Below, piece after piece: positions 46,363-57,778 of a stretch of DNA of 64,000 nt (the stretch's first letter is position 1; every line of letters starts with the position of its first letter). Made by a program: the position numbers and the translations under genes. Under the pieces are notes generated by a model. That model ran no database searches. It had not been told where the DNA came from and saw nothing but the letters and a program-made list of their open reading frames with translations. Origin of the DNA: Ianthella basta (Eukaryota; Porifera; Demospongiae; Verongiida; Ianthellidae); contig OZ025884.1 of assembly GCA_964019415.1 (NCBI GenBank), forward strand, positions 5,749,233 through 5,813,232. The letters are read 5' to 3'.

Positions 46363-48776
46363 AGATTCTCATTCTCATCTCATTGTCTGGAGAAAGCGGC
46401 ACGGTTTTACCCCTTGACAGGGATGTGGATGAAAGCACAACAGTGAGGGATATCCTTAGAGATAAACATCCTAATGGTGAACCACTGAAGTTCTCTGCCA
46501 TTGCACCATCTGAAGAGAATTCATTCCACCCTGTTATATTTGAACAGATCACCGGAGCTTCAATCCTCAATGCATCCCTGCATACAGATGGCAGTGCAGG
46601 TCCATCAGGTATGGATGCCTACGCGTGGAGACGTCTGTGTGGATCCTTCCAGAAGGCATCAACAAACCTCTGTGAAGCACTTGCCAAGATTGCAAGAAGA
46701 CTTAGCAGCTCGTTTGTTGATCCAAAGCCTCTGACGCCTCTTGTAGCATGCAGGCTTGTTGCCCTGGATAAATGTCCGGGGGTGAGACCGGTTGGCATCG
46801 GGGAAGTGCCTCGTCGCATTATCAGCAAGGCAATCCTTGCTGTAATACGTTCAGACATCAGAGAAGTGGTCGGTTCTCTCCAACTGTGCATTGGCCAGAG
46901 ACTGGGATGTGAAGCTTCCATACATGCCCTAAATGAAATCTATGAGGAGGAGGCAACAGAAGCTATCTTACTAGTAGATGCATCAAATGCATTCAACAGA
47001 TTGAACAGGAAGGCTGCTCTGAGTAATGCAATGAATTTGTGTCCTGCCATTGGCACCATACTGGTCAACACGTACAGATCAGACCCATGTTTGTTTATTG
47101 AGGGGGAAACCATCATGTCAAAAGAAGGTACAACTCAGGGAGATCCACTCGCAATGGCAATGTACGCCATTGCAACAATACCCCTCATCAGACAACTGGA
47201 GATTGCTACATGTGCAGAAGTGGAGCAAGTATGGTATGCGGATGATTCAGCAGCAGGTGGGGGGATTGAAAAGCTTCGCAAATGGTGGGACAGACTTCTT
47301 GAGATGGGTCCTGACTATGGCTACTATGCCAACCCATCAAAGACCTGGCTGCTAGTCAAAGAAGAGGCCTATGAAGAGGCTATGCAGGCTTTTGGTGCCA
47401 CCAACATCAAGATAACATCATCAGGTCGCAAATATCTTGGCACAACCATTGGTAATGAAGAATTCAAAGAAGCATATGTCAGAACTAAAGTAGAAGAGTG
47501 GAAAGCAGAACTGGAGAAGCTGGCAGACATTGCAGCGAGTCAACCACAAGCTGCATACTGTGCACTGAATCAAGGCCTCAAGCACAGATGGTCTTACCTG
47601 TCTAGAACGACGGAAAACATCAGTGAGCTGCTACAGCCAATCGAAGAAACCATCAGACACAAGGTCATCCCAGCCATAATAGGCAAGAGCAACATCAATG
47701 ACATAGAAAGGAAGCTTCTTGCCCTGCCAGCCCGACTGGGAGGGCTTGGGATTGACATTCTACCGGAGATAGCAGACCAACTGCACGTTACATCCAGAGC
47801 CATCAGCCAGCCCCTGAAAGACGCAATAAGAAATGGTAAGGGAAACGAGGACCTCATTGATGCAGAACAAGACAAGGCAAGAAAGTCCTTGAAAGAAAAG
47901 AGTAGATCCCAGCAGAAGAGAATGGCAGCAGAAATCTGCGACCAACTACCGTCAACCATGAAGAAGGCAGTGGAACTGGCACAGGAGAAAGGTGCATCAG
48001 TGTGGTTGACAGTTATGCCCATTGAAGAACATGGCTTTGCTCTACACAAAGGTGCATTCCGTGATGCCATGGCCCTGAGGTATGGGTGGCGACCACAGGG
48101 AATGCCAAGTACCTGCATCTGTGGGAAGCAGAACGATGTCAGCCATGCTCTAAGCTGTGCTAGGGGAGGGTATGTCATCATGAGACACAACGAGATTCGA
48201 GATGCAACGGCCACCCTACTCCGGGAGGTGACCTCAAGTGTTGAAGTGGAGCCCACACTCCAGCCAATTACAGGAGAGAGAATGAATCACCAATCAGCCA
48301 AAATGGATGATAATTGTCGACTGGATGTGAAGTGCAGGGGATTCTGGTCAGGCTCACAAGATGCATTCTTTGATGTGAGGGTTTTTAACCCCCTAGCATC
48401 GAGCCACCAGAGTGCCAGCATTCAAGCCATCTATAAAGCACAGGAGCAGGAGAAGAAGAGGGCATATGATCAAAGAGTGAGAGAAATTGAACATGGATCA
48501 TTCACACCCCTTGTTATGTCTATTACAGGAGGGATGAGCTCATCAGCCACTATCTTCTACAGCCGATTAGCAGGGATGATTTCAGAGAAGAGAAGTGAGG
48601 CATACTCCAAAGTGATGAACTTGATAAGATGCAGGATTCGGTTCAGCCTCCTCAGATCGGCCATCACTGCAATTCGCGGTTCGAGATCCAGCAATCACGT
48701 CACCCTGTCAGGACTCAACCTTGATTGCATCCCCATGATCATTGCAGAGGGCCGCATTCCCCCTGCAGCTGATTAA
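46363..48776 (+). mobile_element. Non-LTR-like retroelement ORF (reverse transcriptase), 5'-truncated
   Basis: One frame open for about 800 codons. It has no plausible ATG: an in-frame stop lies about 20 bases before the first residues, so the 5' end is probably cut. In order: a GPSGMDAYAWRRL block, VDASNAFNRLNR (RT motif with catalytic D), EGTTQGDP, the catalytic VWYADDSA, then a thumb-like region. A CICG...H...C zinc-knuckle-like motif near residues 577-595 is followed by RHNEIRD and later RLDV...FFDVRVF, an arrangement recalling restriction-like endonucleases of R2-type elements. That last match is an inference. I recall this family as abundant in invertebrate genomes. No stop or shift within the ORF, so the copy is young. 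It is inserted antisense to the GTPase cluster. The 3' end is undefined. Confidence 0.8.
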
Positions 48777-49842
48777 CCCTTATGCACCTCCCTCACCACA
48801 TTATAATACCTATTTGCTCCATTGTACTTGTGTGAACTTCCATTATAACTCTTAATGCATGGACCTTTAGTTTATGTTGGGCAGTGCGCATGTGTGCCCT
48901 ATGTATAATTATTATTGTGTTACTTTCCATTTGTATTCTCATTGGTCAGCCCTGAAGCTTGTTGTGACGTCACGGAGGCGTCTACTGAATGCAATGGTGC
49001 CGTAGCCCGTTCCAGAACGTTCAGTGACGTAATGCAGGCGCTTATGGAATGCAAATGGCGTCGTCGCCGGAGAGGTCTAGGCTCGATATTGCTGCTGAAG
49101 GTTCGTTCCTGTTGCGCACTCACCATACTATATAAGACATATAGTACGGTAGGTCGGTCTATAGCCTCTATATAGGACCTCCCTACCGTACTATATGTAT
49201 TACATATACAGCATTCATGCATGGGTTATTAAATGTAATAAAAGCAAGCCTAAAGTATAACTATAGTACATGCATGGTGTGAATTACCGAATGCAGTAGT
49301 TATATTACTGCTTGTGAAATATAGTCTATAATTATATTGGGACAAACATGTTACTGTACAATACAACACTTCAGCATAATACCACTGACAGGCAGTGAGA
49401 TCACCATCCCCAGGTCACTGTATGTAAACTAACCCTAACCCTAATCAACCCCATGACCTAAATTGGATATGCATGCAGACATGATGTCTTCCTAATCTAT
49501 TTCATAATATTGCTATACTAATATATTTCATTGTGAGTGCACCCAACGTCAACAACACTATAGTATGAACACAGAATCAATAAGGGTCTTAGACACCATG
49601 CTGTCTCAAGTTCAGCCAAACAATGCAAGCTAAGCAAGCTCCTGTTCCATGCATATGATTGCACTGCATTGAATGAAATAACACAACATACAAGCACTGA
49701 AATCTAATTACATGTCTGTGGTTTTGTCGTTACAAAATAATAAAATGTTCATGTACGTGAAGGTACTGCATAAGCTTGCAGTTCACACTACAGCATGCAT
49801 GCACAGTAGTGCCCTTATGTTCATCCTGTCTCAGACATGCAC
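48777..49842. other. Intergenic with CRE-like doublet and hairpin
   Basis: No gene. At 48964-48990 and 49022-49060 a repeated block, GTGACGTCACGGAGGCG then GTGACGTAATGCAGGCG, contains CRE-like TGACGTCA and TGACGTAA sites. It is followed by a GC-rich segment ending in a hairpin with arms ATATAGTACGGTAGG and complement (about 49139-49197). This looks like promoter-type DNA, but no downstream coding sequence was found on the plus strand. It may belong to the retroelement 3' region or be an orphan promoter. The remainder to 49842 is AT-rich. Confidence 0.4.
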
Positions 49843-51848
49843 TCAAATTGAACATCGCATTCTTGAATCACTTTGTTGAGGTGGAGGCTCATCCCTCACA
49901 ATGGTAAACCCTGGAGCTCGACTGTTCAGTGCAGGGCGCATTTGAAATTTTGAAGCTGTAGAAATAGTATGCATGATGCACATGATTGAAGGATATAAAA
50001 TTAATAGGTTAATGCACATCGTAGACCATGCACAGTACACATGCACTATATGTTGACAATATGCAGATCTGGTAGTACATTGCAATGCATTATACAGCAT
50101 GCCATGGCCAGCTTCACATCAAGGTCGTGACAGTATATATTATTTATAAAATAAAGGCCTGAGCATGGCCATGCCCCACAAGTTGTGTCTACGTATATAT
50201 GCACGTGGCATGTGCCAAACATACCAATCTTCTTTGCAAGCTCCTTCAGGTTCTGCCCAGTAAGGGCACTGGTTTCGTAAAAAGTATAGTCCAACTCTCT
50301 TTTCTTCATTTCATGGGCAATAGTAGCTCTAGCTTCCTCTTCAGAAACCTGTATGTGTAAGTCATGCACAATCTAACAATACTGATGTTTTGAATTAATA
50401 TTGTAGATAAATGATATATACTCACATGAAAACATGTATTAGTGCTGTCAAATTTATGTATACCATTTTGTGTTATTCCATACATACCATTCGTTTAGCC
50501 TTGTCAGCCATGTTCCCCAGCACAGCAATGTGAGGGAGATCACTACCAGCCACTGATGAACTGGATTCCCTAAAATGACTCAGAAACTCGTCCAGCCAAG
50601 AACGAACAACAACTCGCCCACTTGAGCTCATGTGATCTTTAAACAAATTGGTCATTGGGCATTGCACTCATGTAAGATGACTATTGAAGGTTGCATGGGA
50701 GTGCATGGCATTCCATGCACACAAACATTCCCTATAGTTATGAGAATGGCACTTAATGCATGGCGCACGTAACGTACCATGCGGGTTACATCAAATACCA
50801 GCAATGCCCCCTGTGCTCCTCGTAAGGCGCGGCTTGTGACAGGACGAAACTACATAAGAAAGGATAGTTGGACTTCAATTTATACATTGCATGCATGAGG
50901 CTAGAGTTGTGTAAAGAACACTCACTTGTTCCCCTCCACAAGTGTCCAGCATTTCTAGCGTGACGCTACCCCTATCCCCCATCAAGGAAACACACCTACA
51001 ATATAAAGTGTAAGAATTTGGAGAAGTAATCTTTACTCAAAAACTTGTATGTTTGCAAATATGAAATTCAAAACAGGTACAAAATCCAACATTATTTGCG
51101 TGCACACACTGCATGTGTGTGCACTAGAGTTTTGGCTATACAATGTCATATGGACATACTTACACAGGTGTAGTTCCAATAGTCACACTCTGTCGCCTTC
51201 TGTCTGATGTATAGCCAGTCATCAAGTAATTAATGATGCTGGATTTACCAACTCCATTATCCTGAGACATGGGATAGGGGAGAATATTGCTATAGCAGCA
51301 CAAACATCCATCCACAAATCTGCCCATCCGTCCATATGCATGGACAGATGGGCATGCATATGCTTGCAGACAGTAGGATGCGACGTGCTGGCTGTCTAAC
51401 AAATATAATTTATAGTCCAAGTATGTGGGACTGCGTGCTTACCGCCCAGCCCCTTCCCAAAGGCATGCATCTGACCCTGGAGTGTGACTCTCGCAACGCA
51501 TGCTTCGATCTAGCTGAGGCGCACGCATGCGTAGGCAGTTTATCCGGATTCTAGCCAATCCAATGGGCCGACGGACTAACGTGGCATCCCGGGCCCCGAG
51601 AGATGAAATCTCACATTCTCTGGCGAAAAATTCTTAATGTAGCTACGAGGTGCATGATGGCAGTTTGTAGGGGACAGTGAATTGCAGGTTTACTAGACTA
51701 AAGTGTAGCTATATCCTCCTAGTCAGGCGTATCCCGCCGGCAGCAGGTGTCCCTAGATTGGTGCTTTCACTTTGCAACTCACCCCTAAGTAAACGATCTT
51801 TGCCTGTGGCTTCAGTGATAGCTCGCAACGTTCCCAAGGTTCGCTCAT
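49843..51848 (-). CDS. Rab-like small GTPase, copy 3, degenerate motifs
   Basis: Exons: 51848-51783, 51261-51164, 50995-50926, 50849-50778, about 50658-50488, 50348-50225, 49955-49843. P-loop GDNGVGKSS is intact, and TIGTTPV resembles a Rab switch I. Switch II reads LDTCGGEQ: the catalytic glutamine is glycine and the usual W before D is L. The guanine-specificity motif is GNMAD instead of NKxD. ETSA is present. The end RCSI has a single Cys at -3, not a standard Rab prenyl motif. The acceptor of exon 5 is damaged: the AG at the family position leaves two extra bases. Either it is a pseudo-GTPase with altered splicing or an early pseudogene. Confidence 0.7.
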
Positions 51849-52017
51849 TCTGGTCAACACCCGCTATTTTGAAGTTTTGAAGAAGTTGCCGAAGCAGATC
51901 CACGGATTGAGACGTCCTGTCATTGATTTTGATGAGGTGACTGCTGCGTTATATACCAGTAAACGAGCTCCTTATTACGTCATTCTTTACCGCAGAAATA
52001 TTCGTTTTCTCCGACAA
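51849..52017 (-). promoter_or_regulatory. Upstream region of GTPase copy 3
   Basis: The block with TTTTGAAGAAGTTGC, TTGATTTTGATGA(G/A)GTGACTGCTG and an A/T-rich TATATACCAGTAAAC recurs at 53850-53960 in front of no gene. It is preserved upstream sequence of the family, probably the core promoter, with a TATATA at about 51952 on the plus strand. Confidence 0.4.
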
Positions 52018-52109
52018 ACATGACTGTAGTCTCGCGTAGCCCAGACCCTTTCCTCCATTTCCGCTGTTGCATAATAGGGAGGAAAGAGTCTGGGAGTTTT
52101 CCTAAGCAC

Positions 52110-52203
52110 TAGTATCGTACCCAGACCCACTTCCGGCCGCCATTTTATTGCGAGCCCGGCCGCAATAAAATGGCGGCCGGAAGTGGATCTGGGTACGAGA
52201 CTA
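52110..52203. mobile_element. Nested 94 bp palindromic MITE
   Basis: Near-perfect inverted arms (TAGTATCGTACCCAGA... and its complement ending GAGACTA) around CCGGCCGCAATAAAATGGCG. Flanked by the 9 bp repeat CCTAAGCAC (52101-52109 and 52204-52212). Same duplication length and similar tips as the host element, so probably one superfamily. Confidence 0.8.
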
Positions 52204-52446
52204 CCTAAGCACAAGCTGTTCCACCCACGCACAGCCACTGTTTACTTAACACCATTGTGGGACGATAATTCAGAGGTGTTGATTAGGTGTTACACCGGAC
52301 ATGCGCGTGCACGTCTGTATAATTATATAGTGTCGAAGACTGAGATGGCGAACTGCTACTTCTGTAAGCTACTGCAAACGGCGGCAGATGTATTTTCGGG
52401 TCTCGCTCGATCACAAGGGCAGCAATCCGTAAATAAGAGATTTACC

Positions 52447-52656
52447 CTAGCCAGTAGGAAGCGACACGAAGATATCACGACCGTCGATGAATTCTAAGAT
52501 GACTTGCATCTGCTCTGGCTTTAGATCTTGGAACCCTGCTTCGGCTGCTGCCACACGTACTATCGCGGTAATACGGTCTCGTTCCATTTCGTCTTCGCTC
52601 GCACAAACACTCGCCGCCATTTTCGCTGACTCGCTTATGACGACTTGTGGTACCAC
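52447..52656 (-). pseudogene. RecQ-like helicase N-terminal fragment
   Basis: A 69-codon frame. The recognisable part is FQDLKPEQMQVILEFIDGRD followed by IFVSLPTG. This is the RecQ motif 0 and the first half of the Walker A motif (normally LPTGxGKS), cut by a TAG just before the lysine. A methionine early in the frame (MAASVCASEDEMERDR) looks like a genuine start exon. The rest of the helicase is absent. It lies wholly inside the TIR element, which suggests a captured gene piece. Confidence 0.6.
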
Positions 52657-52804
52657 ATCAAAGAAGTGTTAGATTCACACCTTGTCCGGGTTCCCACGGA
52701 CATTGAACAGTTACACTTGAGAAAACTCCCAGACCCTTTCCACCCGGTTATTGTGCAATAACCGGAAAGGAAAGGGTCTGGGCTACGCGAGACTAACATG
52801 ACTG

Positions 52805-53267
52805 ATGAGAGGCGCTTATAGGACCCAGCCAGGGAACCCCCACATTCCTGCGGCGATGAATGGATCTATCTATAACATAATGATATATACTATACACTAA
52901 CTATTTGCTAGAGGTGTGCGTAGGGACGTACTTGTTGTAGTCCAGTTATGTATGGGATTTCATTCATGTATGCATCTGCAAGAAATACCTGCAAGTGGCC
53001 CAAAATTTGCAAGACTATTTTAACATGGTGCAGTAGATGGTGTTCATCATTCAGTTACGGATTATTACATTATGCATCAAAATTAAACAGCAAACAGTAA
53101 TATTTTCTGCCCTGTCTGATTGCAGAAATGCAACAGGGATATATACACAAGATGTATCTGTGGCTCTGTGTAATACTTATAGAAAACAAAAGGACAAGTA
53201 TGCAAGTATACCTCTTGCTTCTAAAGTTATCCAATTTCAACACTTTGTTGTCTTGTGTGTCAGTCAG
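52805..53267. other. Spacer, nothing recognised
   Basis: AT-rich flank. Its last 200 bases resemble the flank following GTPase copies 4 and 5 (54200-54345 and 59560-59740), including a CTGTGTAATACTTATAGAAAAC-like block. No gene. Confidence 0.5.
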
Positions 53268-53960
53268 TCAACAAAAACGGCGCACTTTTGATTTTCTAGG
53301 AGGTTCAGCCTTCTCAATGGTGAAACCTAGAGCTGGAATTTGAAGGATCAGTGCATGACACCTTGGAAACTTTGAAGCTGTGCACAGCATGCATGGGTTA
53401 TGCACATGGTTGGAGGAAAGAATTGTGTGAACACACACTCAAAGCCACTACACAAGCAATGAATGTAAAATGTAAATGTAAATGTGCACCAAAGTTGACG
53501 AACATACCAAACTTCTTTACAAATTCCTGCAGGTTCTGCCCAGTGAGGACACTGGTTTCATAAAACATATAGTCCAACCCTCTGGTCTTCATTTCATGGT
53601 CAATAGTAGCTCTAGCCTCCTCTTCAGGAGCCTGTGTGATACAGTGATATATAAGAACAACATGTACTCGATTATATGCATGTCAATCAGCCATGAACAG
53701 TCAATATCAATCATGCAATTCAGTGAATGCAAAAGTATATACATTGCATGAAAGATACACTAGAACAGGTGTCCCCAAGCAGCGCATTGAAGAAGATAGG
53801 TATGGTATATATATGGTATGCCCATTCTGCGCAACATCTCTCCTTCTAAGTTTTGAAGAAGTTGCTGAGGAATATTCATATAGATCAAAATTTCCAGCTG
53901 TCACTGATTTTGATGAAGTGACTGCTGTGTTTAAATACCAGTAAACAACCTTCCTTAGTA
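53268..53960 (-). pseudogene. Two-exon tail of a GTPase copy plus copy-3-type promoter
   Basis: Exons 53631-53508 (EEEARATIDHEMKTRGLDYMFY, then ETSVLTGQNL) and 53377-53268 (ASKFPRCHAL...KVRRFC stop) match exons 6 and 7 of the family. Both are open and have good splice sites. No P-loop, switch or NKxD exons exist upstream. The upstream-region block of copy 3 follows directly at 53850-53960. This is a deletion or unequal-exchange product that kept only the two ends of a gene. Confidence 0.8.
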
Positions 53961-54345
53961 CATTATTGCTTTTCCGCAAAACATTCCATTGTCTCTGGTA
54001 TAAACATGACTGATGGGATGGAGGCACATATGGCCCAAAGTATGCCTAACTATAGTAAACAAAATTTAATGTGATAGACAACAGATTGTGTTCATGTTAC
54101 AATCATGCATAAATATCCAGTAAATTCATCAACTTGCCAAACACATGTAAGTAGACTAGAATCATTGCATTGTGCACTAAATAGTTCCTGCTCTGTCAAA
54201 TTACAGAAATACAGAGTATGCAAGATGTATGTGTGGCTCTACATAATATAGAGAATTAAACAAAATTAATAGAACAAGCATGTAGGACATCACAGTATCC
54301 AAAGTTGCACTTCAACAATATGCTGCAATCTTGTGTATTGGGCTC

Positions 54346-57300
54346 TCAACAAAAAGAACGCCTTCTTGACTTTTTAGGGCGAGGTGGAGGTTCATCCCTC
54401 TCAATGGTGAATGCTTCAGCTCGGGTTTGAAGGCTTGGTGTATGACAACTTGGAAACTTTGAAGCTGTTACAGTACAGAGCATGCATGCATAATGCACAA
54501 GGTGGAGAGATTGAAAGTTATTAGGTCAATACATACTCAAATTCAGTAAATCTTGAAAGCATGTTAAGTCCAGTTAAAACTATACATAATAAAAAGTTTC
54601 GATAGTAGCACAATTTTTCGTTTGTATTACAGCATACAAACAACCACTGCCATCCCTACATAGACAGCACTACCGTGCTCTCTAATAGTATATACTGCAG
54701 TATATACTAGGTCTCGTGATCACATAACGGAACTAACTTAGAAACATCAATATTTATGATGTGGAGTAGCTACCTTAACTAACCAATAGCCAGACAAGTT
54801 GCTACAAATAACAGTTTTCTCAGCAAAATCATGCCAGGTACAGTGACACTGTGCATGTGAATATGTTATTGAGTGCAAATTGTTTGAGTAAATATGTACA
54901 TTTTAATATACAAAATTTGATAACACATACCAAAGTGCTTTGCAAATTCCATCAGGTTCTCCCCAGTAAGGGCACTGGTTTCGTAAAATGTATAGTCCAG
55001 CCCTCTACTCTTCATTTCACGGTCAGTAGTCTCTCTTGCTTCCTCTTCAGAAACCTGTGTGACATGCAGTGATACAGGAACACATGTGATCTAGGTATCA
55101 GTGAGTCAGTCAGTCCCTCAATCTTAATATAGTAATGTGAGGTATACTACATTGCATGGAAGATACACTAGGACAGGATTGAACAAAGATAGGTCTGGTT
55201 TTGGAATTATGCACTATGCATTCTGCCAATACTCTATGCATTTCACACGTAATGTGATCATGCATACTAGTACACAAAAGAGGTTGCCAGAGCAAAAACA
55301 TACCATTCGTTTAGAGGTCATATCTGACTTATTTCCCAGGACAGCAATGTGAGGTGAATCGCTGTCATCCCATGTTGAATTGGACTGCTGGAAATGATCC
55401 AGAAACTGATCCAACCAAGATGGGACATAGCTCCTAGATGTACTGCTCTCATAACCATTAAATATATGGGTCAATGTATCCTATAAGGAAAAGAAGACTG
55501 CAGTGAGAATTTCTCAGCTGGTTCATGTATACAGGCATGAGAAGGGTAAAGTTCTTCTGATACTATATTATTAAACCAAGGTTGGAACCTTGTTATCATG
55601 TATTTCAACCAGATGCTTCATGCAGTCTTGGTCAGAGTAAGCTAGTCTTTAAAGCCGGTATTAGGAGAACTATACCCTTCTCATAAAGACTAGACATGCA
55701 GTTGGGTGACCACCAATATAATTATACACAGGTATATAAGTTCACACATGTGTATTATTGCAGACTATACTAGCTACAGTTTGAATGGAAATAATGGTTT
55801 AATTATTCCCATGCCTGAATCATGCATGATCAATAGCCATCAATTGATGCTTATGAATACACCTAGATGCATGTAGCCTACCTTGTGGGTTACATCATAC
55901 ACCAGCACAGCCCCTTGTGCTCCTCGAAAGAAGATGTTTGATAAAGTACGAAACTACATGAAAAGGGGGAGAAGTGAGCATGTAGTGCACTGCATGCATG
56001 GAGCTTGAGGTAAGTATAGATTCTTAGAGAACACTCACTTGCTCCCCTCCACAGGTGTCCCACATGTTTAACTTAACACTACCCCCATCCACTTCCAGGG
56101 TAATCTCGCCAACAGCTCTACGTATATGTTTGCAAATTGAGAATGAAGGTACATAAAATCCAATACATTATACATAATATTATAGCTATACATGCAGTGT
56201 TTGTGTAGCTTGTGACATTATTGAAGGTGGCACATACGAAATTCCAATTGTATTTTGCTTCTGCTTTCTTTCCGCAGCTGTGTAACCACTCTTCAAGAAA
56301 GCAATGATGCTAGACTTGCCAACGCCGCTGTCCTAAAACATGGAATGTAGGAGGCATTAGTATCATGCTTGCAACCAGCAGATGTGACACACAATGATAC
56401 TATCGAGTAGTTATGTTTGGCAAGCTGCATTAGCTGTACTGTAACAGATGTGTGTTAATTAACCTGCTTATTAACTATATTACTGCCAATGCTTATTAAT
56501 GCTCTGTTTACTTCATTTTGCATGTGTTTATGTATATGTACTCTATCACAGGCAGTGCGCATGTGTGCCTGTTTCATAATCAATTTCTCTTCTACTGTAA
56601 CAGATGTAGGAGTCAAAAAACCATACATTTCACCCCAAATCCAGGGTGGGATAAAGGCAGGGGCATATGCAGGATAAGGTGGCAGGCAGGAATTTCAATA
56701 AGTAACAGGTGCACTGGACGGGACCATCCATGGCCACTCTTTGTTGTTTTTCCCACGACCCAAAGTTTGCATAGCTACTACAAGATTATAACTTGTCACC
56801 TTGTAAGCTGTAATCCTTACCACCGTTAAGGATGCCTGATTGTGGCCAAAATGCTTATGTTGACTCTGACATCCATCCAGCAGCTGGGATTAACTAGTGT
56901 AGTTTTCAGAACACCAATTAAATGGGCCATGTATAATTTTCGGACCAGAATGGACCGACCGGACTGGACCAATACATTAGATATTGGCCTGTGTGGTCGA
57001 TCAAAAAGCTGCTATATACTCACACTTTCACCCTTTGCAATGACTTGTCTTACTCTCCATAAATGTCAGTGCATACACATGCAGTCATGCATTCATAATT
57101 ATATTTTCAGCATGACCATGCATGAATAATTGAGCACCTGCATGTTCTCAGTCATAATGAGGATGCTTGTCACAATTCCTGTCCCATCCAAAAGGAAAAC
57201 AGCACTGTAGCCTATTGCCTATGACTGAACTAACACACATCACCTGTGTTTTGCAACAGTTCAATATGGACCACTGTGGGAGTATCCTGGGGTATTTAGT

Positions 57301-57778
57301 GTGAGTGTGCATGTAGCTTGCTATACAAGCATCATTGCATGGGCTGAAATGAGATGAATACAAAGACTCTCACGAATGAAATCGCGATTGAGAACAGAAA
57401 CTGGCTCACATTCCCATCATGGTCAACCAGGTTTCACAGTCATCAATTTTAAGAGAAGTGCACACTTACTATCTGGTGTGTGCTTCTGCGATGATTGAGG
57501 ATGATGGCTAGCTACCATTTACTAGTATTGTCTGCCCATTGGATGCATGGACCTAGAATCCAGGCCAACCGTCTTCGTCCGCGCACGGCGTAGCTAGCTA
57601 AGAGCAACAGCTAAGTGTCTCTAGATAGCTGCACGCGCACGGTGTCAACCGGAAATAGATGTTGCGACCGCTATGCACATTGACTCACCCCTAGGAACAC
57701 GATCTTGGCCGCTGGCGTCCGCGCTAGGCTGGAAGTGATGTCAGTTCTGAACTCAAAGCTTTCCGGAGGCTCACTCAT
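54346..57778 (-). CDS. Rab-like small GTPase, copy 4
   Basis: Seven exons: 57778-57689, 56332-56238, 56117-56039, 55953-55882, 55480-55304, 55054-54931, 54464-54346; 251 residues, all phases consistent. P-loop GDSGVGKSS, switch I ending NTIGIS, GNKSD and ETSA are intact. Switch II is WDTCGGEQ, so the glutamine needed for GTP hydrolysis is glycine. The C-terminus is basic and ends RRRSFC, one terminal cysteine instead of CC or CXC. Intron 1 is 1.36 kb; intron 4 carries a foldback-family repeat (55496-55690). A tandem duplicate is copy 5. Probably expressed, and if folded would be expected to stay GTP-bound longer than standard Rabs; that is inference from the Ras Q61 rule. Confidence 0.88.
55496..55690. 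repeat. Diverged member of the foldback/hammerhead-like repeat
   Basis: Shares the TTCTCAGCTGG start, the CAACCAGATGCTTCATGCAG-like centre and the GGTATTAGGAG end with the elements at 3396-3558 and 62135-62262. Heavily mutated. It lies in intron 4 of GTPase copy 4 at the same place as the copy 5 element, so it was present before the duplication. Confidence 0.6.

Larger units (their letters stand above)
52027..52795. mobile_element. 769 bp TIR element with 9 bp target duplication
   Basis: Inverted ends of about 27 bases (TAGTCTCGCGTAGCCCAGAC at each end) are flanked by the 9 bp direct repeat ACATGACTG (52018-52026 and 52796-52804). A paralogous site at about 54004 (AAACATGACTGATGGGATGG) has no insert. 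A 9 bp duplication with long TIRs recalls Mutator-like elements. It carries a helicase fragment (52447-52656) and a nested MITE but no transposase. Confidence 0.85.

Noticed and set aside
49428..49450. CCCTAA-type run resembling telomere repeat
   Set aside because: Only about two and a half units, too short and interstitial to mean anything.
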